From RPQJ01 sp963748985 (GTDB lineage Bacteria > Pseudomonadota > Gammaproteobacteria > Steroidobacterales > Steroidobacteraceae): DNA of 64,000 nucleotides. The notes under the pieces are model-generated. The model worked only from the letters and a program-made list of their open reading frames with translations, had not been told where the DNA came from and ran no database searches. Positions 9,161 to 20,026 of the stretch are shown here, in pieces; position 1 is the first letter of the stretch; the number at the start of each line of letters is the position of its first letter. Where the stretch lies: assembly GCA_963748985.1 (NCBI GenBank), contig CAVVKQ010000011.1, positions 124,001 to 188,000 of the forward strand, given 5' to 3'. A program made the position numbers and the translations under genes.

Positions 9161-9188
9161 GACGAAATCCTTGGAGAGTTTTGCAAGA

Positions 9189-10280
9189 TCAAAGGGCGAT
9201 GGCGACTTTGCCGTGGCGCACGAACGGCGGGCGCACGACCCGCGCCGCGACGAGCTTGCCGCGGATCTCGACCTCGCAGCGATCGCCGGTCTTCGCCGGC
9301 ACGCGCGCAAAGCCGATGGAGCGCTGCAAAGTCGGCGAGAACGTTCCGCTGGTGACTTCGCCCTCACCAACCGCGGCGACGATCACTTTCTGGTGCGAAC
9401 GCAGCACAGCGCGGTCCTCGACCAGCAGTCCGACGAGCTTGCGGGTATCGCCACTCGCCTTCTGCGCGGCGAGCGCGCCGCGGCCGATGAAATCGCGGTC
9501 CTGCGGTTCCCAGGCGACCGTCCAGTTGAGGCCGGACTCGAGCGGCGACGTGGTCTCGTCCATGTCGTTGCCGTAGAGGTTCATGCCGGCCTCGAGGCGC
9601 AGCGTGTCACGCGCGCCGAGTCCGCAAGGCGCGACGCCAGCCACGCGCAGCCCCTGCCACAGCGCCACGGCGTGTTCGGCCGGCAGCATGATTTCGAAGC
9701 CGTCTTCGCCGGTGTAGCCGGTGCGCGCGACGAAGAGGCTGCCGGCATCGATGCCAAAGAACGGCCCGATTTCGAGCGCACGCTGCGCGATCTCCGGAGG
9801 CATGACGCTGGCGGCCTTGGCGCGCGCGTTAGGGCCCTGCACGGCAATCATTGCAAGCTCGGTGCGCGGCTCGACCGTCACGCCGTAGTCGGCGGCTACC
9901 TGGCGCAGCCACTCGAGGTCCTTGTCGCGCGTGCCGGCGTTCACGACCATGCGGTACCAGTGGTCGTTCATGTAGTAGACGATCAGGTCGTCGATCACGC
10001 CGCCGTGGTCCCGCAGCATGCAGGAGTACAGCGCCTTGCCGGGCTGCGTCAGCTTCGCGACGTCGTTCGCGAGCAGGTGGCGCAGATAGTCGCGCACGTG
10101 GTCGCCGCGCAGGTCGACCACGCACATGTGCGATACGTCGAACATGCCGGCGTCGCGGCGCACCGCGTGGTGCTCCTCGATCTGCGAGCCGTAGTTGACG
10201 GGCATGTCCCAGCCGCCGAAGTCGACGGTGCGGGCCCCGGCCGCGACGTGGGTATCGAAAAGCGGAGTACGCAATCCCAT
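9189..10280 (-). CDS. gcvT: Aminomethyltransferase (glycine cleavage T protein)
   Basis: A 363-residue folate enzyme that releases ammonia from the aminomethyl-lipoyl intermediate and forms 5,10-methylene-THF. It opens with LRTPLFDTHVAAGARTVDFGGWDMPVN in two parts: the LxxTPLxxxH start and the FxGWxMPVxY motif. GMFDVSHM and GYTGEDGFE are the other hallmarks. The ATG at 10280 is chosen because homology starts there; an upstream in-frame extension would run through the riboswitch terminator. As first gene of the operon it is directly governed by the upstream glycine riboswitch. Confidence 0.96.
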   Translation of the reverse strand: MGLRTPLFDTHVAAGARTVDFGGWDMPVNYGSQIEEHHAVRRDAGMFDVSHMCVVDLRGDHVRDYLRHLLANDVAKLTQPGKALYSCMLRDHGGVIDDLIVYYMNDHWYRMVVNAGTRDKDLEWLRQVAADYGVTVEPRTELAMIAVQGPNARAKAASVMPPEIAQRALEIGPFFGIDAGSLFVARTGYTGEDGFEIMLPAEHAVALWQGLRVAGVAPCGLGARDTLRLEAGMNLYGNDMDETTSPLESGLNWTVAWEPQDRDFIGRGALAAQKASGDTRKLVGLLVEDRAVLRSHQKVIVAAVGEGEVTSGTFSPTLQRSIGFARVPAKTGDRCEVEIRGKLVAARVVRPPFVRHGKVAIAL

Positions 10281-10320
10281 GGCTCTGTATACCGTCCCGG
10301 CCTTGCCGTTTGTCGCGACC

Positions 10321-10361
10321 AAAAAAAAAGGCGGCACGCCGCTCGAAAACGACCTGCCGCC
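10321..10361 (-). terminator. Intrinsic terminator of the glycine riboswitch expression platform
   Basis: On the minus strand a GGCGGCA/TGCCGCC stem (10355-10361 with 10330-10336), with an inner TCG-TTTT-CGA hairpin, is followed by nine T residues (10329-10321). It lies immediately after the conserved 3' end of aptamer 2, about 40 bases before gcvT. This suggests transcriptional control: terminator at low glycine, read-through when glycine is bound. Confidence 0.88.
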
Positions 10362-10620
10362 CCTCTGTCCTTTGACCTGAGAGATCGGGAACCGGCCTCC
10401 TGGCCGACGCCGCACCCCTTCGGTGGGTCCGCAACGAGGCGGACCGCTCTCCAGAGCCCATCAGGTGCTGCCGTTGTTTTGCCTGAGCGTTTCCGGGCGG
10501 GTTGCGCCTTCGGCGGATCCGAAAACAGGGGACGCTCACCTATTTCTCGCGGTCCCTGTGATCAAGGACATGGAAATAGGTGAGCGTCCCCTGTTTTCGG
10601 ATCTCTCTCCGGACAGACCT
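10362..10620 (-). promoter_or_regulatory. Tandem glycine riboswitch upstream of gcvT
   Basis: Two glycine aptamers are recognisable on the minus strand. Aptamer 1 has GGAGAGA (about 10611-10605), CGCCGAAGG (about 10516-10508) and CAGG-CAAAAC near 10480. Aptamer 2 has CTCTGGAGAG (about 10456-10446), CACCGAAGG (about 10427-10419), CTCAGGTCAAAGG and the closing ACAGAGG (about 10385-10364). These conserved blocks and their order match the known class. The variable hairpin of aptamer 1, between GGAGAGA and CCGAAG, is extended by a 31-bp perfect inverted repeat. Glycine binding is expected to favour transcription of gcvT-H-PA-PB. Confidence 0.93.
10516..10603. repeat. REPIN-like perfect inverted repeat inside glycine aptamer 1
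   Basis: Two 31-base arms, 10516-10546 and 10573-10603, are exact reverse complements around a 26-base centre. The arm core includes GGGGACGCTCACC, reminiscent of REP-type palindromes associated with Y1 transposases in Gammaproteobacteria (from memory, not checked). The outermost GATCCG/CGGATC may belong to the original aptamer stem, with the rest inserted at the loop. No transposase lies nearby. Confidence 0.85.
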
Positions 10621-10796
10621 TGCGATGGGTGTGGGGATTCTACCCCCTCTCCCGTGGAAGAGGGAGGGGAGCGGCACCATCTCCGTGTGTCCCCGTGGCT
10701 ACGCCTGAAGCCGCCCGGCTCCGGCTCGCTGGCGTGTCGTCAACGCCGAAGCGACAATGCGCCATTCCAGGCGATCTCATGCTGCTGGACTGAAGA

Positions 10797-11000
10797 ATGC
10801 CTGAACTCGAACTCCCGCACTGGCTGAAGGGCGACCCGATCGCGGAGCACCTGCGCAATCTCGGCAGACCCGTGACCAAGGCCGCCTGGCTCGAATGCGC
10901 CTACGGCTCGAGCAACGAAATCGTCCTGGAGCAGGACAAGGAAACGCGAGCCTGGATCAGGAGCAACTTTCCGTTGGACCCGGACGAAGTGGTGGGCTGA
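10797..11000 (+). CDS. Small conserved-looking hypothetical protein
   Basis: A 67-residue acidic cytoplasmic protein starting MPELELPHWL and ending DPDEVVG. No domain is recognised. Codon use is GC-rich like the neighbours and the product lacks the arginine-rich composition of antisense shadows, which favours a real gene. It is separated from the riboswitch by about 175 bases with no other feature, and is transcribed away from gcvT. Confidence 0.5.
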   Translation: MPELELPHWLKGDPIAEHLRNLGRPVTKAAWLECAYGSSNEIVLEQDKETRAWIRSNFPLDPDEVVG

Positions 11001-11101
11001 CTCCCACCATTCCTGTCATCCCGAAATCCCCGGAGACGGAGCGTCGCTCGAGTCGCTGCGATAGAAATAAGTTAGAAGATGACAACACGCGGAGGACGGC
11101 G

Positions 11102-11521
11102 ATGCCCGATCAGTCTGACCACGAAACCCGTTGGCGACTAGTGCGCGATGTCGTGGTGTTCCAGATCAAGCTGGGGATGGAGGCGGTGCTGGACCTCACA
11201 CTGATCCCGGTGTCGCTCGCGGCGGCAGCGCTGGACCTGCTGCTGGGGAACTGGCGACGTCCACGCTGGTTCCACGCCGTGCTTCGGTTCGGCGAGCGCT
11301 GCGAGCACCGGATCGACCTGTGGCGCGTCGCCACGCCCGGCGTGAACGAGCCTCATTCGGAGGTCGATGCGGTCATGCGCAGCATCGAGACCCTGATCCG
11401 TAACCCGCGCACTGGACCGGACAAGGTACGCGAGCTCAGGCGCTGGGCCGCAACAAAGCTTGCTCCGAGCAATGACGGCGATCCGCAACCTCCTGACCGT
11501 CGTAACGATATCCCGAATTGA
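11102..11521 (+). CDS. Hypothetical protein with one hydrophobic segment
   Basis: A 139-residue protein. A GGAGG ribosome-binding site 8 bases ahead of ATG 11102 decides the start. Residues about 27-48 (AVLDLTLIPVSLAAAALDLL) are hydrophobic and could be a membrane anchor; the C-terminal half is charged and probably cytoplasmic. No family is recognised. The nearest same-strand neighbour ends 101 bases upstream. Confidence 0.6.
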   Translation: MPDQSDHETRWRLVRDVVVFQIKLGMEAVLDLTLIPVSLAAAALDLLLGNWRRPRWFHAVLRFGERCEHRIDLWRVATPGVNEPHSEVDAVMRSIETLIRNPRTGPDKVRELRRWAATKLAPSNDGDPQPPDRRNDIPN

Positions 11522-11747
11522 GCCGGGCTGGAGCGCGACTCGTTTGCGGTATCGGCCATTGCACCAGCGGGGAGACGCGTCGCTTCGTTCGTCATGCCGT
11601 GAGTGATTGTCCACATTTCCTCTGCCTGTCGCCAAACGGAAACACTCTGGTGACTGGCCAGAGCTCACGACCGATGGATAATCGTTGCGTCGATGGGGAC
11701 GGCAATCGATGACGTCCCGCGACACAGGAAACGCGCGAGGCAAACCG

Positions 11748-11972
11748 ATGAGTTGGCCGATGAGCTGGAATGACACCGTGAAAGCGGCCGCACTCGCCGC
11801 CCAGGCCGAGCGCACGGCAAAGGCTGGTCGAATCGCCGGCTACACGCCGTGGAGCTGGAATCCTCACGACGTCTGGCTTTCACGCGTCAAACAACCTCGC
11901 GAAGTCGCCACCGACTCCACGTTGAGTGGCTCGACCGCGCAGCCGTGCCAGGGCACTGCGCGTCGCGACTGA
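11748..11972 (+). CDS. Possible small protein of unknown function
   Basis: A 74-residue reading frame starting MSWPMSWNDTVK with GAGG 8 bases upstream. The first half (TVKAAALAAQAERTAKAGR) could form an amphipathic helix and a short WSWNPHDVW motif follows; the last 25 residues look non-coding. No family is recognised. The stretch 11522-11747 before it shows nothing else. Confidence 0.3.
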   Translation: MSWPMSWNDTVKAAALAAQAERTAKAGRIAGYTPWSWNPHDVWLSRVKQPREVATDSTLSGSTAQPCQGTARRD

Positions 11973-12088
11973 ACGACTTGCGATAATTGGCGGGCGTTTT
12001 CAGGTGCGACGACTCCTGCAGGTCGCAATCCGTTCCGCGCGCAGAGTCGCAGCGCTGCCAGGAATGCTCCATCTCGGAGGCCACCCGC

Positions 12089-12526
12089 ATGACGACGACA
12101 TTCACTCGCCCGACGATTCGTCTGTTCTCCCTCACCGCACTGTTAATGGGTTCGCTCTCGATCGCCGTGGCCGCCGACTGGCCCACCTTCAAGCCGGGAA
12201 ACTGGACGTTCGACCGAACCCTGACACCGACGGGCTCCACACCTGAAAATATTTCACGCACCGATTGCACCGACCCGACCGCAGACCAGAAGGCGCAACG
12301 GGCGATGCTCGCGAAGGCCGGCTGCCAGTTCACGCCGCTGGTGCAGAGCGGCAAGGCCTACCGCTACTCCGCGACCTGCAAGATGGCCGGCATGACGATC
12401 AAGTCCGACTCAGTCCTGACCGTCGACAGCGCCGAGGCTTACACCATCACGGTCGATTCGACCGAGGACGGCGTGAAGACGCACGAAGTGCTGCGCGCGC
12501 GCCGCATCGGCGACTGCGCGCAGTAG
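12089..12526 (+). CDS. DUF3617-type exported protein
   Basis: A 145-residue protein with a signal peptide (hydrophobic 12-27, cleavage after AVAA). The mature part begins with the DUF3617 pattern KPGNWTFDRTL and has paired cysteines (DC at about 61, GC at about 77, TC at about 95, DC near the end) typical of this periplasmic family of unknown function. A GGAGG site lies 7 bases before ATG 12089. It is convergent with the SnoaL-like gene that follows. Confidence 0.75.
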   Translation: MTTTFTRPTIRLFSLTALLMGSLSIAVAADWPTFKPGNWTFDRTLTPTGSTPENISRTDCTDPTADQKAQRAMLAKAGCQFTPLVQSGKAYRYSATCKMAGMTIKSDSVLTVDSAEAYTITVDSTEDGVKTHEVLRARRIGDCAQ

Positions 12527-12569
12527 CACACTGCAACGACACCGCCCGTGACCGACGACCCGGCAGCGC

Positions 12570-13100
12570 CTAGTCTGCGGGGCGAATGCTCGCGGAATCC
12601 GACGGCCGCAGCTCCGGACACGCGTCCGGTTCCACGGTCCACATCGAGTTTGCGACGTGCCACGCTTCGCCGACCTTGATGAAACTGAACACGTCGACGC
12701 CACAGTGACTGGTCTTGCCATCGATCCAGAACTCGTAGGGCGCCCAGACCATCGCGATGCTGCCCCGGACCAGCACGGTCGGCGCCCAGTACCGCTCGCG
12801 GTAGGTGCGGCCATCCTTGCGCGCCGGATCAACCCAGTAGGAATTGGGCCTACCCACGACCTCCATGCCCCCGCCCACGAGCGCACGTGCCCGGTAGTTC
12901 ATCCCGTCCGGCGTCTGCATCGACGCCATCGCGCCGAGATCGCTCGCCGAAATCGCTGCCAGATAGCGGTCCATTGCCGCGAGAACCGCAGTCTCTTCTT
13001 CCGACGGACGCACGACGGCGCTTGACACCGGAGCGGTGTCCGCAAACGTAATGGTGCCGCACACGGCCAGCACCATGCCTCCCAGAATGCTTCGAATCAT
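12570..13100 (-). CDS. Exported SnoaL-like / nuclear-transport-factor-2-fold protein
   Basis: A 176-residue protein with a signal peptide (MIRSILGGMVLAVCGTITFA). The mature region has the NTF2-like pattern: an N-terminal helix with MDRYLAAISASDLGAMASM, then strands ending WAPYEFWIDGKTSHCGVDVFSF and VGEAWHVANSMWTVEP. This fold is used by ketosteroid isomerases and polyketide cyclases but also by many proteins with no known reaction; no catalytic assignment is made. Confidence 0.7.
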   Translation of the reverse strand: MIRSILGGMVLAVCGTITFADTAPVSSAVVRPSEEETAVLAAMDRYLAAISASDLGAMASMQTPDGMNYRARALVGGGMEVVGRPNSYWVDPARKDGRTYRERYWAPTVLVRGSIAMVWAPYEFWIDGKTSHCGVDVFSFIKVGEAWHVANSMWTVEPDACPELRPSDSASIRPAD

Positions 13101-13433
13101 TGGTGTCTTCCCCCTGTATCCGCTCAGCTACGCAACGCTCGTGTGAAAATTCACATTCTGCGGGCAGCAGGCCGCGACCGCGAGCGATGGCTAACTAATT
13201 GATAGTCATTAACTTTTTCGGCTCACAGGCAAATTTCCAGGTTCCCGGCTCAGCTCCGGTCTTGTCAGGCTCGGCAAGCCTCCGCTCGGAACGCGCTCGG
13301 GGTGCCTGGTTTTTGCCATGCCTCGATGACCGGGTCTGCCGACAATCCATGCTTCATTCGGGCAACGGCAACGCCTTGCCAAGTCTCGCCCGGGACCGGA
13401 ACATCGCGTCCTTCTATATAGAGAGGTCACTGC
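13101..13433. other. Intergenic region between divergent genes
   Basis: The 333 bases between the SnoaL-like gene and the DUF885 gene hold no convincing gene. An AT-rich patch (about 13190-13225) stands out in otherwise GC-rich DNA and is a plausible promoter site. GAGAGG just before ATG 13434 is the ribosome-binding site for the downstream gene, and TATATA at about 13415 could be a -10 element for it. Confidence 0.5.
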
Positions 13434-15206
13434 ATGCGTCCGGTCCTGTCCACCCTCCTGGTGCTGCTCGCCCTGCCCTTGACCGCCCTTTCCCAGGCGC
13501 AGGATAAAACGAGCGCTGCCAAGGACTTGCATGCGCTTTTCGACGCCGAATGGGAGCGCGGCCTGCGCGAGAACCCGGTTGGCGCCACCTACATCGGCGA
13601 CCACCGCTTCGACGACAAGTGGCCGGATCGATCCCCGGCCGCCCTGCAGGCCTCCTACGAGGGCGACAAGGCGGTCATCGCCGCGCTGGAAAAGATCGAC
13701 CCGCAGCATCTCACCCCCGAGGACCAGCTGAACCGCGACCTGTTCCGCCGCCAGTACCAGGCGAACATCGACACCTACGACTATGGCTCGCAGTACACGC
13801 CGCTCTCGCAGCGCAGCGGACTCGCTTCGATGCACCGCATGGCGGACGTCGTCGTGTTCAAGACGGTCAAGGACTACGAGCAGTGGCTCAGCCGCATCGG
13901 CACGGTCGACACGCTCGTCGACCAGAACATCGCCTTGATGCGCGAAGGCGTAAAGCGCGGCCAGGTGCCGCCGAAGATCATCATGCAGCGGGTACCACCG
14001 CAGCTCGACAAGCAGATCGTCACGGACCCCGCGAAGAGCCCGTTCTACGAAGCGTTCATGAAGATGCCGGATTCGATCCCGGCGGCTGAGCAGGCGCGCC
14101 TGCAGGCTGCTGCGCGCGACGCGATCACGAAGACCGTCGTGCCGTCGTACATGAAGTTGAAGCAGTACGTCGTCGACGATTACCTGCCGCAGGCTCGCGA
14201 GACAGTCGGACTGTGGGACACGCCGAAGGGCGAGGCCCGCTATGCCGAGCTCGCACGCTTCTACACGACGACCACGCTGACGCCGGACGAGATCCACGAG
14301 ATCGGCCTCAAGGAAGTCGCTCGCATCCGCGGCGAGATGATGCAGGTCATTGCAAAGACGGACTTCAAGGGCAGCTTCGACGAATTCCTGGCCTACCTGC
14401 GCACGGACCCGAAATTCCGCTACACGGACCCGAAGGAGCTGCTGCAGGCGTACGAGGCGATGGCGAAGCGCGTGGACCCGCAGCTGCCGCAGTACTTCGG
14501 CAAGCTGCCGCGCATGCCATACGGCGTGCGGCAGATCGCGGAGCAGGTCGCACCGGACACCACGACGGCCTACTACCAGGGCCCGGCAATGGACGGCAAG
14601 CGCGCGGGGTACTACTACGTGAACCTCTACAAACCCGAGGAACGCCCGAAGTACGAGATCCCCGTGCTGACGATTCACGAGGCGGTGCCGGGCCATCACC
14701 TGCAGATTTCGCTGGCGCAGGAACTCGGCACGCTGCCGAAATTCCGCCGCGACTTCGAGGCCACGGCGTTCGTCGAAGGCTGGGCGCTCTACAGCGAAAG
14801 CCTCGGCGAGGAAATGGGTTTCTACGATGACCCGTACGACAAGTTCGGCCAGCTGACCTACGAGATGTGGCGCGCCGTGCGCCTGGTCGTCGACACCGGC
14901 CTGCATCACAAGCACTGGACGCGGCAGCAGGCCATCGACTACTTCAAGGCGAATGCGGCAAAGACCGAGCTCGACATCATCAACGAAATCGACCGCTACA
15001 TCGGCAACCCGGGCCAGGCGCTGGCGTACAAGATCGGCGAACTGAAGATCAAGCAACTTCGCGGCGAGGCAACGGCCCGGCTGGGCGACCAGTTCGACAT
15101 TCGCGCGTTCCATGACGTGGTGCTCGGCAGCGGCGCGATCCCGCTCGACGTGCTCGAAGCCAACGTGCATCGCTGGATCGAGGCGACGAAAGCCGCGCAG
15201 CCATGA
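13434..15206 (+). CDS. DUF885 family exported metallopeptidase-like protein
   Basis: A 590-residue protein with a signal peptide (MRPVLSTLLVLLALPLTALS). The DUF885 hallmark HEAVPGHHLQ lies at about residue 415, and ATAFVEGWALYSESLGEEMGFY at about 445 supplies the downstream glutamate, arranged like an HExxH zinc site. Members behave as peptidases where tested, but the substrate here is unknown. The likely location is periplasmic. The stop overlaps the ispG start by 4 bases, so the two are probably translated together although functionally unrelated. Confidence 0.88.
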   Translation: MRPVLSTLLVLLALPLTALSQAQDKTSAAKDLHALFDAEWERGLRENPVGATYIGDHRFDDKWPDRSPAALQASYEGDKAVIAALEKIDPQHLTPEDQLNRDLFRRQYQANIDTYDYGSQYTPLSQRSGLASMHRMADVVVFKTVKDYEQWLSRIGTVDTLVDQNIALMREGVKRGQVPPKIIMQRVPPQLDKQIVTDPAKSPFYEAFMKMPDSIPAAEQARLQAAARDAITKTVVPSYMKLKQYVVDDYLPQARETVGLWDTPKGEARYAELARFYTTTTLTPDEIHEIGLKEVARIRGEMMQVIAKTDFKGSFDEFLAYLRTDPKFRYTDPKELLQAYEAMAKRVDPQLPQYFGKLPRMPYGVRQIAEQVAPDTTTAYYQGPAMDGKRAGYYYVNLYKPEERPKYEIPVLTIHEAVPGHHLQISLAQELGTLPKFRRDFEATAFVEGWALYSESLGEEMGFYDDPYDKFGQLTYEMWRAVRLVVDTGLHHKHWTRQQAIDYFKANAAKTELDIINEIDRYIGNPGQALAYKIGELKIKQLRGEATARLGDQFDIRAFHDVVLGSGAIPLDVLEANVHRWIEATKAAQP

Positions 15207-16426
15207 GCAGCCCCATCGCCCGTCGCCCGAGCACGCCGGTCCGCATCGGTCCGGTAACGGTCGGCGGCGGTCACCCGGTCGTCGTGCAGTCGATGACCAA
15301 CACCGACACAGCGGACGTCGAAGGCACGGCGCTGCAGGTCCGTGCGCTCGCGACCGCGGGGTCCGAACTCGTGCGCGTCACCGTCAACACGGACGAAGCC
15401 GCCGCCGCGGTGCCGCGCATCGTCGAGCGGCTGGCGCAGCTCGGCGTGTCGGTGCCGATCGTGGGCGATTTCCACTTCAACGGGCACAAGCTGCTGCGTG
15501 AGTACCCTGGCTGTGCCGAGGCACTGGCGAAGTACCGCATCAACCCGGGCAACGTCGGTCGCGGCAGCAAACGCGATCCACAATTCACCGAGATGGTCGA
15601 GACGGCCTGCCGTTACGACAAGCCGGTGCGCATCGGCGTCAACTGGGGCAGCCTCGACCAGGACCTGCTCACGCGCCTGATGGACGAGAACTCGAAACGG
15701 GCGCAGCCGCTCGAGGCGAACGACGTGGTGCGCGAGGCACTGGTGGTCTCAGCGCTTGAAAGCGCTGCACGCGCCGAAGACATCGGCCTGCCGCACGATC
15801 ACATCGTGATCTCGTGCAAGGTCAGTGGCGTACAGGACCTGGTTGGCGTCTATCGCAACATCGCGCGCCGTTGCGATTACGCGCTGCACCTCGGCCTGAC
15901 CGAAGCCGGCATGGGTTCCAAAGGCATCGTGGCGTCCACGGCGGGCATCTCCGTGCTGCTGCAGGAAGGCATTGGCGACACCATCCGCGTCTCGCTCACG
16001 CCCGAGCCCAACGGTGACCGCACGCAGGAAGTGATCGTCGCGCAGGAGATCCTGCAGACCATGGGCCTGCGTTCGTTCACGCCGATGGTCATCGCCTGCC
16101 CCGGCTGCGGGCGCACGACCTCGACATATTTCCAGCAACTTGCGCAGGACATCCAGTCACACCTGCGGCATCGCATGCCCGACTGGCGCAAGCGCTACGC
16201 GGGTGTCGAGCAGATGACGGTTGCAGTCATGGGCTGCGTCGTGAACGGCCCTGGCGAGAGCAAACACGCCAACCTGGGCATCAGCTTGCCTGGAACGGGC
16301 GAGCGCCCGGTGGCACCGGTCTACATCGACGGCGAGAAGGGCCCGACGCTCAAGGGCGAACGCATCGCCGAGGAATTCCAGCAACTGGTCGAGGACTACG
16401 TCGAGCGGACCTACGGCCGCGCCTGA
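15203..16426 (+). CDS. ispG: 4-hydroxy-3-methylbut-2-en-1-yl diphosphate synthase (IspG/GcpE)
   Basis: A 407-residue iron-sulfur enzyme of the MEP isoprenoid pathway; it converts methylerythritol cyclodiphosphate to HMBPP. The TIM barrel occupies the first ~270 residues (VQSMTNTDTADVEGT, GDFHFNGHKLL, NPGNVGRG). The [4Fe-4S] ligands are the cysteines of CPGCGRT (about 299 and 302) and MGCVVNGPGE (about 345), the latter followed by the conserved glutamate. ATG 15203 overlaps the DUF885 stop. The product pathway feeds the octaprenyl tail of ubiquinone, whose ring hydroxylases are also in this window. Confidence 0.97.
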   Translation: MSSPIARRPSTPVRIGPVTVGGGHPVVVQSMTNTDTADVEGTALQVRALATAGSELVRVTVNTDEAAAAVPRIVERLAQLGVSVPIVGDFHFNGHKLLREYPGCAEALAKYRINPGNVGRGSKRDPQFTEMVETACRYDKPVRIGVNWGSLDQDLLTRLMDENSKRAQPLEANDVVREALVVSALESAARAEDIGLPHDHIVISCKVSGVQDLVGVYRNIARRCDYALHLGLTEAGMGSKGIVASTAGISVLLQEGIGDTIRVSLTPEPNGDRTQEVIVAQEILQTMGLRSFTPMVIACPGCGRTTSTYFQQLAQDIQSHLRHRMPDWRKRYAGVEQMTVAVMGCVVNGPGESKHANLGISLPGTGERPVAPVYIDGEKGPTLKGERIAEEFQQLVEDYVERTYGRA

Positions 16427-16480
16427 ACCTCGTGCGCAGCCCGCCCGACGTGCCGGGGCGCCGGATTCGAATCCGCTGTA

Positions 16481-17530
16481 CTAGCTGTCGTCCCGCCGGC
16501 TCTTGTGTTTCATGACGGAATGCACGAAGCGGCCGAACGCCTTGTCCTTCCTGCGCCGCTCGACGTACGACAGATCGTTGAATTGCGATTCTTTCGTGAG
16601 CTTCAGATAGTTCTGCAGGCGCTCTTCACTCAATTCGTGCCTTGCGATTGCTGCTTGGACGGCGCAACCCGGCTCGCCGGCATGGCTGCAATCGGTAAAC
16701 CGGCAGGTCCTGGTGAGTTCACTGATGTCGGCGAAGGCTTCGTCCATGCCCTCGCCGACGCCGAGCATCCCCAGCTCGCGCATGCCAGGCATGTCGATCA
16801 ACAGGGCCCCTTGCTTGAGCTCGATCAGCTGGCGGCGAGTGGTCGTGTGACGTCCCTCGCCCGTGTGGCTGACTTCCCTGGTTTCCAGCGCAGGGCCGGC
16901 CGCAAGTTGATTGATGAGCGTCGTCTTGCCGACGCCCGATGAGCCGAGAAGGCAGTAGGTCTTCCCGGGCTGCAGGAGCTCGCGAACCTGATCGATGCCT
17001 TCGCCCGTCACATTACTGAGTGTCACTATTCTCGCGCCGATCCCCGCAAAGCGGATCCTGCCGACCAGGTGTTCCAACTCTTCCGGGCTGACCAGGTCCG
17101 TCTTGGTCAGCAGCAGCACGGGCTCGATGTGCCCCTCACGCACGATCACCAGGTAGCGCTCGAGTCGGCGCATGTTGAAATCGAAGTGACATGCCTGGAT
17201 GACGAATGCTACGTCGATGTTGGCAGCGATCATCTGGAATTCGATAACCTGGCCCGGGGCTTTCCGCCGCAGAAACGACTTGCGCGGAAGCACGTCATGA
17301 ATCGTCGCGTGAGTTCGTGAATCCAGATAGCGGACGCAAACCCAATCCCCCACGCAGGGAAGGTCGACTGAAGTTCGCGCAGCGTGCAGGAATTTGCCCG
17401 TCAGCTCGGCAGGTGTCTCGCCTTGCTCGTCGCGGATGAGATAGCGGCTCCGGTCGACCGCCGTCACTCGGGCAATGGGCACGTCGGACCCGCATGGTTC
17501 CGCGGATGGTTCAGGCCTGAAGTCGCTCAT
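16481..17530 (-). CDS. rsgA: Ribosome small-subunit GTPase RsgA
   Basis: A 349-residue circularly permuted GTPase that helps the 30S subunit mature. An OB fold leads (residues ~20-100), then G4 (LLLTKTDL) precedes G1 (GSSGVGKTTL) and G3 (DMPGM), the permuted order. The C-terminal zinc motif CRFTDCSHAGEPGC and a basic tail follow. ATG 17530 is chosen from the GGGAGG-like site upstream and from family length; a longer in-frame start at 17701 adds 57 residues of non-homologous sequence. The gene is divergent from katG. Confidence 0.94.
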   Translation of the reverse strand: MSDFRPEPSAEPCGSDVPIARVTAVDRSRYLIRDEQGETPAELTGKFLHAARTSVDLPCVGDWVCVRYLDSRTHATIHDVLPRKSFLRRKAPGQVIEFQMIAANIDVAFVIQACHFDFNMRRLERYLVIVREGHIEPVLLLTKTDLVSPEELEHLVGRIRFAGIGARIVTLSNVTGEGIDQVRELLQPGKTYCLLGSSGVGKTTLINQLAAGPALETREVSHTGEGRHTTTRRQLIELKQGALLIDMPGMRELGMLGVGEGMDEAFADISELTRTCRFTDCSHAGEPGCAVQAAIARHELSEERLQNYLKLTKESQFNDLSYVERRRKDKAFGRFVHSVMKHKSRRDDS

Positions 17531-17784
17531 TCCGCGGCCTCCCGGATGCGGCGACCGAGTCACCGACGCCGGACCCAGATCCAGTCGGCCAGGATAAGTA
17601 TCCGCGCGGTATGGATGCGACTGCAATACGGCCCGACCGAGGGCTATGCCAGTTCTGTATGACGCAGCCCCGTGATCATAGGAGCGGACGATCGATTCCA
17701 TTCAGAAAATGACTTTGCCCGCCCGGCGGCGCGAACTCTAGACTGCGGCAGAAAGGAAATTCCCGCAGACCCAAGGAGATCACC

Positions 17785-19996
<2,212 letters not shown>

Positions 19997-20026
19997 CGCC
20001 TGAGGCAGGAACGAGCGCCGCGCGAC

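Noticed and set aside
8054..9355. Long rightward frame (433 codons) over gcvPA/gcvH
   Set aside because: Antisense to well-conserved glycine-cleavage genes; arginine/histidine-rich composition typical of shadow frames in GC-rich DNA.
9075..10583. Long rightward frame (502 codons) over gcvT and the riboswitch
   Set aside because: Opposite to gcvT and runs through the riboswitch; no recognisable domain.
10636..10675. CCCCTCTCCC...GAGGGAGGGG hairpin as a terminator
   Set aside because: The stem is imperfect and there is no T tract; left unannotated.
13190..13225. Fur-box-like AT-rich sequence
   Set aside because: Matches the inverted-repeat consensus too poorly to call.
13209..15170. 653-codon leftward frame opposite DUF885
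   Set aside because: Mirror of the DUF885 codons; low-complexity, R/L/V-rich and without motifs.
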